Below are positions 1-8,005 of a DNA stretch of 64,000 nt, one piece after another (within the stretch, counting starts at the first letter, position 1; each line of letters opens with the position of its first letter). The notes beneath the pieces were generated by a model. The model saw nothing but the letters and a program-made list of their open reading frames with translations. It did no database searches and was not told the origin of the DNA. The translations under genes and the position numbers were made by a program. Source of the stretch: Streptomyces sp. YIM 130001 (GTDB lineage Bacteria; Actinomycetota; Actinomycetes; Streptomycetales; Streptomycetaceae); assembly GCF_003574445.1 (NCBI RefSeq), contig NZ_KZ984571.1:27561-91560 (forward strand), read 5' to 3'.

Positions 1-853
1 GGGTCTTGCCCCAGCGCGGCCACGACGAACCCGGCTCCGGCGGATCGTAGTCGACGCGAACCCGGCCACGGCCTGCGTCGAGGGTGAACCGCAGGCCGCG
101 CGGTGAATCGGCCGCGAGGTCGCGCACCGCGGGGACCGGTGGTCGGCCGAGATCGAGCGTCGGCCAGATGCGGCGTACTCGGCGGGAGTACTCCTGCTGC
201 GTGGCCCACTCGGGGACCAGCGGGTCATGGCCGGTGAGGCGGACGAGCGCGCGGTGCACGTCGCCGGCCGGCAGGTCGTGGTCGTCGGCGAGCCAGTCGA
301 GCAGGTGCGGCACTGCGGCCGGGTCGTCCATCTCCACGAGCGCGACCGTCAGAGCGACATGGGTGAGACCGCTGACTCCCGGCAGCCGGCGGGCGATCGG
401 CACCGTCCACTCCCGGGCGCGCAGGCGCGCGAGTGCCAGCGCCGCCGGACGGCACAGCACGTCGTCGGCCAGCAGCGCACCGAGCAGCGCCGCCCGGCCG
501 GGGTCGCCGGACAGCCCGAGGGCATCGACGACCGGCTTCGTGTGCCCGAGTCGCCCGAGCAGTACGTCGAGCGTCGGCGCGGGGATCCGGAGGCGGCGCC
601 GCACCGCCAGGTACACCAAGTCCTGCGTCCCGACGTGGGAGAGCAGGCCGAGCAGGGCCCGGTCGCCGTCTTCGCCGAGCAGCCCGAGCAGGTGGCCGAG
701 CTTCAAGCGCTCGTCGTCGTCGGCCCGTTCGTAGCGTGCAGCCGTACGGGCTGCCAGATCCGCGGGGCCGGCGGGCGGGTCGGCCGCCAGGGCGTCGATC
801 GCGGTCCAGGGGTCGTCGGCGGCCAGTGCGGCGTCGATGGGGAGGTCGGTCAC
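1..853 (-). CDS. HEAT-repeat-like protein, partial at left edge
   Basis: A reading frame on the minus strand starts at a GTG (851-853) and runs through the left edge of the window without a stop, giving at least 284 residues. The translation begins MTDLPIDAALAADDPW and is rich in Ala and Leu, with helical units such as LLGALLADDVLCRPAALALA and HLLDWLADDHDLPAGDV that resemble HEAT or PBS-lyase-type alpha-solenoid repeats. No catalytic motif is visible and the C-terminus is missing. No clear Shine-Dalgarno precedes the GTG. Third-position GC is very high in this frame, which supports it over the open frames on the opposite strand. Exact function unknown. Confidence 0.7.
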   Translation of the reverse strand, partial: MTDLPIDAALAADDPWTAIDALAADPPAGPADLAARTAARYERADDDERLKLGHLLGLLGEDGDRALLGLLSHVGTQDLVYLAVRRRLRIPAPTLDVLLGRLGHTKPVVDALGLSGDPGRAALLGALLADDVLCRPAALALARLRAREWTVPIARRLPGVSGLTHVALTVALVEMDDPAAVPHLLDWLADDHDLPAGDVHRALVRLTGHDPLVPEWATQQEYSRRVRRIWPTLDLGRPPVPAVRDLAADSPRGLRFTLDAGRGRVRVDYDPPEPGSSWPRWGKT

Positions 854-1175
854 GGGAGGGAGCCTACGGGCGGCCGAACGGCTACCCCGCCGATGGCTCC
901 GGTAGCGGTCGGCCCGCGCTGCCCGGATCGGTGCGGCAGGTCGTCCGGACACGTGGCCCGCGAATGGTGTGACCGAGGTTGGGTATCGGCTCATCACGCG
1001 GCGCATCGGCGGAGGTCGGCGAGCCGGGGTTCGCCAACTCCGGTCGGGATGCGCCGAGTTGGCTGCCTGCAGGAGGCAGGTCCGCACCGGCGAAGACAGC
1101 CCGTACGGCCGTCCGGCGCAGCACCGCCCGACCCGCACGGCCGACCGCACGCACTTGTTCGCCCTGGAGGTTCCC
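854..1175. other. Divergent intergenic region, possible stress promoter
   Basis: This 322-nt stretch separates the HEAT-like gene from the VanZ gene. It holds one candidate promoter read rightwards: GAAT at 962-965, a 15-nt spacer and GGGTAT at 981-986, which fits the GNNT-N14-16-GGGTAY pattern known for the Streptomyces sigma-B group. It would give a leader of nearly 190 nt before the VanZ start. No gene or hairpin was recognised. Confidence 0.3.
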
Positions 1176-1742
1176 GTGACAGCGAGAGCTGGTTCCGAGA
1201 GGCAGGCCGGAGACGGAGGCGCGAAGGGGACGGCCGACGTGTCACAGCGTGCCGCCCCGCTGCCGGGAGTGGTGCGGTTCGCGGTGATGCTGGCAGCTTT
1301 CGCCGGTATGGTCGCGTTCGGCGTGCTCCTGACCCGGTTGACCCTGGAACCGTCGGCCGCCTCACAAGCGCTGACCCACAGCAACTTCCGCCCGGGGGAG
1401 TCCATCCGGGACTACCTCGACCGGCCCGCCCTGCGGGACACCGTCAAGCAGCTCGGCGGCAATCTCGTACTCGGCGTGCCTTTCGGGCTGCTGCTGCCCG
1501 TGCTCGTGCCGCGGGCCCGGGGACTCCTGCGGGTCGTCCTGGTCACCTGCGTGGTGATGACGCTGGTGGAGCTGACGCAGGGATTCTGGGTCACGGGCCG
1601 TACGTTCGACATCGACGACGTCATCCTCAACACCAGTGGCGCCTTGATCGGATACGTCCTCCTCGGCCGACGCCTCGGCCGAGCCGTCCACCCGCGCCGC
1701 CACCACTGGTGGCACCGCTTCACCGGAGGGCCCGCGGCCTGA
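1176..1742 (+). CDS. VanZ-family membrane protein
   Basis: A 188-residue protein beginning at GTG 1176, chosen because GGAGG lies just upstream with correct spacing. It has about four transmembrane segments (roughly residues 33-55, 95-111, 117-134 and 148-164) after a hydrophilic N-terminus. The conserved VanZ signature is present: VELTQGF near 131-137 followed by GRTFDIDDVILNTSGALIGY near 141-160. VanZ is named for low-level teicoplanin resistance in Enterococcus, but most actinobacterial homologues have no tested function. No glycopeptide resistance genes are adjacent, so a resistance role should not be assumed. Confidence 0.85.
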   Translation: MTARAGSERQAGDGGAKGTADVSQRAAPLPGVVRFAVMLAAFAGMVAFGVLLTRLTLEPSAASQALTHSNFRPGESIRDYLDRPALRDTVKQLGGNLVLGVPFGLLLPVLVPRARGLLRVVLVTCVVMTLVELTQGFWVTGRTFDIDDVILNTSGALIGYVLLGRRLGRAVHPRRHHWWHRFTGGPAA

Positions 1743-1801
1743 CCCGGGTCACGGCGCCGGCCACCGCAGCCGGCGCCGGTAACGGCCGGCGAAGGGCCCG
1801 G

Positions 1802-2215
<414 letters not shown>

Positions 2216-2271
2216 GGGAACTTCTCCTTGCTGAGGCGGTGACTGTCTCTCCCTGAAGTAGAGCATCCAAT

Positions 2272-2289
2272 TTAATTGTGCGCAACTAA
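2272..2289. promoter_or_regulatory. OhrR-type operator between ohr and ohrR
   Basis: An 18-nt imperfect palindrome, TTAATTGTGCGCAACTAA, matches its reverse complement at 14 of 18 positions. It lies in the ohr-ohrR gap and overlaps the expected -35 region of the ohrR promoter (-10 TACGCT at 2302-2307). AT-rich palindromes of this kind are the known targets of OhrR. Related copies occur at 3762-3790. Confidence 0.7.
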
Positions 2290-2301
2290 ATGGTCTGCCG
2301 C

Positions 2302-2307
2302 TACGCT
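2302..2307 (+). promoter_or_regulatory. -10 element TACGCT of leaderless ohrR promoter
   Basis: TACGCT ends six bases before the ohrR ATG, so transcription should start at or next to the A of the start codon. No Shine-Dalgarno is visible, which fits a leaderless mRNA, common in Streptomyces. Confidence 0.55.
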
Positions 2308-2313
2308 GGGGGC

Positions 2314-2781
2314 ATGGCCTCCAGCTACGATTCCCTCCGCCTCGACCAGCACCTCTGCTTTTCTCTGCAGTCGGCCTCGCGCGCCTTCAGCGGCGTCTAC
2401 CGCGTCCTCCTGAAGGACCTCGGGCTCACCTATCCGCAGTACCTGGTGATGCTGGTGCTGTGGGAGGAGGGCGAGGTGTCCGTCAAGCAGTTGGGCGAGC
2501 GCCTGCGCCTCGATTCCGGCACTCTTTCCCCGCTGGTCAAGCGGCTGGAGGCGGCCGGTCTCGTACGGCGTGAGCGCAGTGCCCGGGACGAGCGCTCCGT
2601 CCATGTCCGGCTCACCGACGAGGGCGTGGCCCTGCGTGAGCGCGCGGTGCTCGTCCCACGCCGGATCGCCGACGCGACGGGCTTCGACCTCGACGACGTC
2701 CGCGACCTGCGCGCTCGCCTCGACCGGCTCACCAGCGCGCTCGACGCAGCGGCGTCGGCCGAGTCGGCCGAACCCGCATAG
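2314..2781 (+). CDS. ohrR: MarR-family peroxide sensor OhrR
   Basis: A 155-residue winged-helix repressor. The N-terminal sequence LDQHLCFSLQSASR carries C15, the position of the reactive peroxide-sensing Cys of Bacillus OhrR. It is the only Cys in the protein, which indicates the 1-Cys type, inactivated by mixed-disulphide formation or over-oxidation. The wHTH spans about residues 45-110 (SVKQLGERLRLDSGTLSPLV then a wing at RSARDERSVHVRL). Start ATG 2314 fits the leaderless promoter and gives C15; an upstream in-frame ATG at 2290 lies inside the operator. It likely represses ohr, itself and the hydrolase gene at 2805-3674. Confidence 0.9.
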   Translation: MASSYDSLRLDQHLCFSLQSASRAFSGVYRVLLKDLGLTYPQYLVMLVLWEEGEVSVKQLGERLRLDSGTLSPLVKRLEAAGLVRRERSARDERSVHVRLTDEGVALRERAVLVPRRIADATGFDLDDVRDLRARLDRLTSALDAAASAESAEPA

Positions 2782-2804
2782 GCCGCCCGCGCGAGGCGCA
2801 CGGA

Positions 2805-3674
2805 TCAGCGAGTGGCGCCGGCCGCCTGGTCGATGAGGTGGGCCACCGTGCCCGGCCGGGAGACGGTGACCGCGTGGGACGCCTTGACGCTGACGGCGTG
2901 AGCGCGTGCGCGGTCGGCCATGAACTCCTGTGCTGCGGCGGGGATGTTGCGGTCCTCGGTGGTGATCAGGGACCAGGAGGGGACGGATTTCCAGGCTGCG
3001 TCGGCGGCGCCCTCCTCGAGCGCGGCGCTCGCGACGGGCCGCTGGGCGGCCGCCATCTGCTGAGCGGTGGAGCGGGGTACGTCGGCCGCGAACTGCCGGT
3101 GGAACTTCTCCTGTTGGATGTACAGGTCGGTCACCTTCGAGCCGTCCGGCAGCGAGGTGGGTACCTCGTTGAGCGTCGAACTCAACGTGCTGCCGGGGTA
3201 CTTCGCGGAGAGCTCGCCCGCGCTCTCGCCCTTGTCGGGCGTGAAGGCGGCGACGTAGACGAGTGCCCGGACGTTCTTGTTCCCGGCGGCCGCTTCGGTG
3301 ATGACCGAACCGCCGTAGGAGTGCCCCGCCAGGACGACGGGGCCCTCGACGCTGTCGAGTACGCGGCGCAGGTAGGTGGCGTCGCTGGTGAGGCCGCGCA
3401 GCGGGTTGGCGGGCGCGATGACCGGATAGCCGTCCCGCTTCAGCCGCTCGATCACGCCGTTCCAGCTCGAGCCGTCGGCGAAGGCGCCGTGGACCAGGAC
3501 CACGGTCGGCCTGGGGGTCTGGTCGCCTCGAGGCTTCGCCGACTCGGCGCGGTGGTCGGTGCCGGCGTCGGCCGTTCCGGCGACAGTCAGCGCCAGTGCC
3601 GCGGAGGCGGCGCCGAAGGCGGTCAGGGCGAGCGGTGAACGGCGAAGCGGCTTACGGTTCGATCCCTTTGACAT
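2805..3674 (-). CDS. Secreted alpha/beta hydrolase, probable OhrR-regulon member
   Basis: A 289-residue protein with a basic N-terminus and hydrophobic segment ending in an Ala-rich cleavage region (TVAGTADAG, about residues 30-38), so it is probably exported. The alpha/beta-hydrolase core follows: VVLVHGAF oxyanion region at about 58-65, nucleophile elbow LAGHSYGG with S119, and a late His in ASHAVTVS. Substrate unknown; it resembles the broad family annotated as salicylate esterase-like or AB-hydrolase. Start ATG 3674 is preceded by GGAG. Two tandem copies of the OhrR-type site lie about 90 nt upstream, linking it to the peroxide response. Confidence 0.85.
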   Translation of the reverse strand: MSKGSNRKPLRRSPLALTAFGAASAALALTVAGTADAGTDHRAESAKPRGDQTPRPTVVLVHGAFADGSSWNGVIERLKRDGYPVIAPANPLRGLTSDATYLRRVLDSVEGPVVLAGHSYGGSVITEAAAGNKNVRALVYVAAFTPDKGESAGELSAKYPGSTLSSTLNEVPTSLPDGSKVTDLYIQQEKFHRQFAADVPRSTAQQMAAAQRPVASAALEEGAADAAWKSVPSWSLITTEDRNIPAAAQEFMADRARAHAVSVKASHAVTVSRPGTVAHLIDQAAGATR

Positions 3675-3761
3675 GGCGAGCTCCGTGAATCGAGGTGTGC
3701 GTGCAATCGGCACTGTGCCGTCGTCGCCCCGGCGGGGCGCGCCCCCCTGTGAGTAAAAACA

Positions 3762-3790
3762 TAGTGCGCAATTAAATGATGCGCAACTGA
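3762..3790. promoter_or_regulatory. Tandem OhrR-type half-sites upstream of the secreted hydrolase
   Basis: TAGTGCGCAATTAA (3762-3775) and TGATGCGCAACTGA (3777-3790) are two close relatives, in the same orientation and 15 bp apart, of TTGTGCGCAACTAA within the ohr-ohrR operator. They sit upstream of the minus-strand hydrolase gene and are its likely OhrR-responsive control region. Confidence 0.6.
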
Positions 3791-3893
3791 TTCACCTCGG
3801 GGGTGTCGCGACATGTGGTGGCGGTTGCGCGCCGGAACCGCCGGGCGTGGGCACCTTCGGCTCGACGATCGTCGAGGGCACGGGAAATCCGTC

Positions 3894-3959
3894 TACGAGT
3901 GGGGAGAGCCCGGCTCCGGGACGATGCACCGTCCCGGAGCCGGGCTCTCCCCACTCGTA
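3894..3959. terminator. Perfect 30-bp inverted repeat, probable terminator of the GH38-like gene
   Basis: Arms 3894-3923 and 3930-3959 are exact reverse complements over 30 bp with a six-base loop (ATGCAC). It starts about 30 nt beyond the stop of the minus-strand GH38-like gene and is not followed by a T-run, as is usual for Streptomyces hairpin terminators. It also shields the hydrolase promoter from read-through. Confidence 0.8.
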
Positions 3960-3988
3960 CTCCTCGGTTGTCCTGCTCTGGCGCCCCG

Positions 3989-6900
3989 CTAACTCCTGGA
4001 CGGCGGCTCCGGGCTCGATTCGCAGGCGAGGTGCAGCTCGGTGAGGCCGTACCGCGGGAGCCGGACGCGCAGCGTGCCGTCGGCGTCGGGTCGTGGTGTA
4101 TCCGTTCGTGCTGCGTCGAGTGTCAACGGCCGGTAGCCATAAGGGAGTTGGATGGCGACCTCGTTCTCGTCGGCGCGGAGATTCGCGAGCCGCAGCGTGA
4201 GGCGGCCCTCTGCCGGGGCGGACACGCCGATCCGGCAGTCGGCCAGGGCGCCCAGGCCGGGCAGGGTGCCCTCGGCGGAGCGCGGGGGGCGGCCCTCGGG
4301 GAAGCGGTCGAGGAGGGTCGTCTCCTGGGCCAGGGCTCCGAGGCGGGCCTCCGCGCCGAATCGCGAGGCAGCCTCCGGCACGTGCCGTGCGACGGGCGCG
4401 AAGACGTAGCGGAAGCGTACGGGCCCGGGCTGGGCGGGCGCCGTGTTGCACGGCCAGAAGTTGTTCATGACGTAGGCGTACAGATGTCCGTTCGTCTCGC
4501 TGAACCGCGTCGGCCAGGTGCCGCGGACCAGGTCGGAGGAGGAGAAGAGGGAACTGTCGGGTGCGGACCAGATGACGCCCGGTCCGTCGGGGCCGGTGAC
4601 GGTGACCGCGGAGGTTGCCGACAACCACTCGTTGGACGAGCCGGGGCCGTGGTCGGCGGCCGGTTCCACCCAGCCGAGCTGCCTGTCGTAGCGCACCGTC
4701 GGGTCGTGCACCAGGAACGGGAAGGCGATGGACGTCGACTCCATGTCGAGGACGGGCTGCTTCGTCAGCTCGACGGTCAGCTCGCAGGTCTCGGTGGAGT
4801 CCCGCAGGAGCAGTTCGAGGGTGATGCCGGTGGCTCCCGCACCGGTGCCCTCCCAGCGCAGCCGGATCCCGTCGGGTGTGCTGCGGGCGCCGAGCAGCCG
4901 CATCGCGGGCCGGTCCGCCACGAGAGGAGTGGGGGAGCCCTGGTGGTAGCGGGAGTCCAGCTGGCCGATCATCGTGCGGTCGTGGGGTGCGCTGTCCGCG
5001 GCGCCGGAGGCCGTGAGCCGCACCAGCTCACCGAGTGCGAACGGGGCGTCCCCGTCGAGGAGTTCCCTCCCCGACGGGCGGTGCCGCAGACCTGTCGGCA
5101 GCCCGTCCGAAGTCCGCAGGCGTACTTCCCACGCCTGGCTGGTCACCTGCCGGCCTGCGGCGACGGGCCGCACCGGCGTGCGTTCGTCCGCCGTCTCCCC
5201 GGCGGACACTGCGGCCGGCCCCTCCCCGGCGGGCACGGTTGCGGCGCCGGTGCTCAACGGCATGCACCGGTAGCCGAAGGCGGGCATCTCCTCGAGTACG
5301 AGGCGGGTGCGGAGCATCCCCGCACAGTCACTCAGCACCTCGAACGGGACGGGCCGGCCCTCGGCGTCCAGGGGAACGCTGCCCTCGAGCAGGTCGAGCT
5401 CCGCGGTCAGCGTCGCCGGCCAGGGGTGCGGGTTGTGGACCAGTACGCACGGCCCGTCCACGCCGAGTGATGCGGCGAGCTGGCTCAGTGCGCGCCGGCT
5501 CTCGTCGAGCGCGATCCGGGCGGCGTCGTCGATGGCCCGCCGCTTCCAGTGCAACTGGTCCCCGATCTGCGGGGCGTGGGGATGCGCGGTGGCACGCGCC
5601 CAGTTCCAGGTGTGCTCACCGCCGATGATCAGCCCGTCCCAGGCGCGGTCGAGCGCTTCCCGGTGCGGGCGGTACCGGTCGTCGAGGAGCTGTACGGAGG
5701 CGGCGAGTTGTTCGGCGGCGGGCAGCAGCACCTGGGCCTGCCGATAGGCGGCGGCGTCCACCGCGGAGGAAGCGGGGCCGTCCTCCCAGAAGCTGCCGCC
5801 CTCCGCCCGGTGCACCGGCAGCCTGTCCCGCAGTGGCTCGATCGCGTCCAAATAGTCGGCGAACGTGGAGACTTGGATCCGTGGGTAGGCGAAGACCCCG
5901 TTCCAGCGCTCCGCGAACCCGGTGTCCCCGTCGGCGAGGTCCTCGTTGTCCGCGTGGGTGCCTATCAGCGCGAGGTCGCAGGGCAGGTAGTCCGGCCGTT
6001 CGTAGCGCTCCGTATAACGCTCGAGGCCGTTCACCGCTCCCGCCACCGCCTGGGGGTCGGCCGCGATGAAGCGCAACTGCGAGTAGTGATCGGCGAAGTG
6101 GGCCAGCACCTCGCTCCCGTCGGGAGCCTGCCACCGTACCGGGGAGGCCAGATGGACCTCGTCGCTGTCGTCGGTGGCCGCCCGGTGGTGGTTGGACATC
6201 CCGACGAACGCGTCGACGCCTGCCGTGCGGAGCACGGAGGGCAGCGCGCTCGTCCAGGTCGGTACGTCGGTGATGTTGGCGTAGCGCGGCACGGCGCCCG
6301 GTGCGGGCGGGAGCGTGAGACCGAAGTCCAGGGCGCGGCGCAGCTCTTCGAGATGGGTGATCCCGGTCAGCAGGTTGCTGTGGAAGGTGTTGACGCCGAT
6401 CAGGCCGGCGCCGATCGCCTCCCGCAGGCGTGCGCAGCGCCGAGGTGAGCGGGTCCTCAGATACTCCTGGACGATGTACGCCCCGTCGACGCTGAAGCGG
6501 AACGCGGAGTCGTGCTCCAGGCGCTCCAGCGCCTTGTCGATATTGCGGCAGTGCAACTCGACCGACTTGGCCTGGGTGTCGGTGAAGCCGAGGTCGAGGT
6601 GTACGTGGGGGATGAGGTGCAGGGTCCAACGGCGACTCGGCGCGAGGCCGGCGCGGTGCACCTCCGCACCGTCCGCGTGGACCGTGAAGTCGGCGGGGCT
6701 CGTGAAGCCGGGGGCGGGAAGTCGCCAGCGGACCATGCCGAAGTCTCGTCCGCCGGGGGAGTCCGGGACGGTGATGCTGCCGCCGGAGTGCTCCAGCGTC
6801 AGGCGGCTCGGCAAGGCGCCGCCGGCCGGCAGGTTCGCGGTCAGTTCGACCAGGGGAATCGGGTCCGGCTCGCCGTGCAGGTGCAGCGGTGTGGTCCGCA

Positions 6901-7504
6901 GCGCATAGGTGGGCACGCGGCGCATCGGGGTGGTGGCCCTCTCGATGCGGACCGTCGTCCAGCGCAGGTAGGAGCCGAACCATTTTCCGTACTGGGTGCG
7001 GGGGAGCGGCAGCTTCTCGCCGGGGTGGTGCGCCGCCTCCGGGGCGTCCGGCCGCGCGGCACCGGTCGCGGCCTCCTCGTCCAGGACGGTGGTGACGGTC
7101 AGTTCGTGGTCACCGGGAGAGAGCCACGCCGCGGGCAACTCCACGCGGAGCGTGCCGTGTCCGGACACCGGGCCCGGATCGCCCGTCCTGGTGCGGTCGT
7201 TCCGCTCCACGGGGAGGTGGTGGAGGGAGCGGTGCCTGCCGTCCAGGGTTATCTCGAGGTCGGGGCAGGGGCCGCGTTCCGCCGCGTACTCCAGGTGCAG
7301 GACGGTGTCCTCGGCGGCTTCGAGGCGGAAGGCGGCCACGATCCGGTGCGCGCGATGGCCGCCGTCGGCGTCGTGGATGCCGGGATGAACCGCGGGCCAG
7401 GGGCGCTCGGTGTCCACGACGAGAGTCGGGAGACCGTCCACGACCGGCCAGGGCTCGGAGCGGGGCGCGGGCGTCGCCTCCCACAGGAAAGGGTCGGTCG
7501 TCAT
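3989..7504 (-). CDS. GH38-like glycoside hydrolase (alpha-mannosidase superfamily), large
   Basis: A 1171-residue protein without signal peptide. After about 290 residues of beta-rich sequence comes HLIPHVHLDLGF near 295-305, which matches the metal-binding H-x-D start of GH38 catalytic domains. ANITDVPTW near 405-412 is the best candidate for the nucleophile Asp region, IGTHADNEDLADGD and GEHTWNW (near 624) are further conserved-looking blocks, and the C-terminal half is beta-sandwich-like. It differs clearly from the classical GH38 enzyme at 11204. Start ATG 7504 is preceded by GGAGG. It is divergent from an ABC sugar importer, so an intracellular role on imported mannosides or related glycans is inferred; true substrate unknown. 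Confidence 0.75.
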   Translation of the reverse strand: MTTDPFLWEATPAPRSEPWPVVDGLPTLVVDTERPWPAVHPGIHDADGGHRAHRIVAAFRLEAAEDTVLHLEYAAERGPCPDLEITLDGRHRSLHHLPVERNDRTRTGDPGPVSGHGTLRVELPAAWLSPGDHELTVTTVLDEEAATGAARPDAPEAAHHPGEKLPLPRTQYGKWFGSYLRWTTVRIERATTPMRRVPTYALRTTPLHLHGEPDPIPLVELTANLPAGGALPSRLTLEHSGGSITVPDSPGGRDFGMVRWRLPAPGFTSPADFTVHADGAEVHRAGLAPSRRWTLHLIPHVHLDLGFTDTQAKSVELHCRNIDKALERLEHDSAFRFSVDGAYIVQEYLRTRSPRRCARLREAIGAGLIGVNTFHSNLLTGITHLEELRRALDFGLTLPPAPGAVPRYANITDVPTWTSALPSVLRTAGVDAFVGMSNHHRAATDDSDEVHLASPVRWQAPDGSEVLAHFADHYSQLRFIAADPQAVAGAVNGLERYTERYERPDYLPCDLALIGTHADNEDLADGDTGFAERWNGVFAYPRIQVSTFADYLDAIEPLRDRLPVHRAEGGSFWEDGPASSAVDAAAYRQAQVLLPAAEQLAASVQLLDDRYRPHREALDRAWDGLIIGGEHTWNWARATAHPHAPQIGDQLHWKRRAIDDAARIALDESRRALSQLAASLGVDGPCVLVHNPHPWPATLTAELDLLEGSVPLDAEGRPVPFEVLSDCAGMLRTRLVLEEMPAFGYRCMPLSTGAATVPAGEGPAAVSAGETADERTPVRPVAAGRQVTSQAWEVRLRTSDGLPTGLRHRPSGRELLDGDAPFALGELVRLTASGAADSAPHDRTMIGQLDSRYHQGSPTPLVADRPAMRLLGARSTPDGIRLRWEGTGAGATGITLELLLRDSTETCELTVELTKQPVLDMESTSIAFPFLVHDPTVRYDRQLGWVEPAADHGPGSSNEWLSATSAVTVTGPDGPGVIWSAPDSSLFSSSDLVRGTWPTRFSETNGHLYAYVMNNFWPCNTAPAQPGPVRFRYVFAPVARHVPEAASRFGAEARLGALAQETTLLDRFPEGRPPRSAEGTLPGLGALADCRIGVSAPAEGRLTLRLANLRADENEVAIQLPYGYRPLTLDAARTDTPRPDADGTLRVRLPRYGLTELHLACESSPEPPSRS

Positions 7505-8005
7505 GGTGGATACCTCCAGATGTCCGGGCATACCTGGGCGGGCGCGCGGCGAGAAGTGCCGGTGGCCGGTTCGGTGGGTTCGGCCTCGTGCCACTCAGCG
7601 GGGGACGGGGCGTCTCGGTCAAGGGGCGGCGCGTGCAGTACGACACCGGTGCGCTTCCGCGCGTGGTCCGTGCCGTACTCGGTGTGGTCGATGGGCAGGC
7701 AGAGGCAGCGATGTTAACGATACCAATCTGTTCCTGATTGGCTAGCCCTGAATCTCCGGACCGTCTCGGGCGCATGAACTGCACTGTTGAAGAAACTTCG
7801 ATCTGTCGTGCTGTAACACTCTTGTGGGCCACGTGTGTTGTCGTTAACCTCCTCGCCAAGCACCGGCCCCTTCCCCGCAGCCACCCGGCACGGAGCACCG
7901 CATCGGCGTCTCGATTCCTGGGGCCGGGCCGGACAGATCGCTGGGGCCCGCAGGGCCCGGGCAGGACGTGACTTCGATCCGCCACACTCCGGCGAAAGGG
8001 CGGCA
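7505..8005. other. Divergent control region of the mannoside locus
   Basis: This 501-nt non-coding stretch lies between the GH38-like gene and the binding-protein gene. It is locally less GC-rich and contains GTTAACGA at 7713-7720 and its reverse complement TCGTTAAC at 7841-7848, plus CCAATC/GATTGG arms at 7723-7741 with a 7-nt loop. These are candidate operators for a sugar-responsive (for example LacI-type) repressor. No regulator gene is encoded in the locus itself. Promoter elements could not be assigned with confidence. Confidence 0.45.

Noticed and set aside
1176..1742. Glycopeptide resistance role for the VanZ protein
   Set aside because: No vanHAX, vanRS or other resistance gene is present; the family name alone does not support the role.
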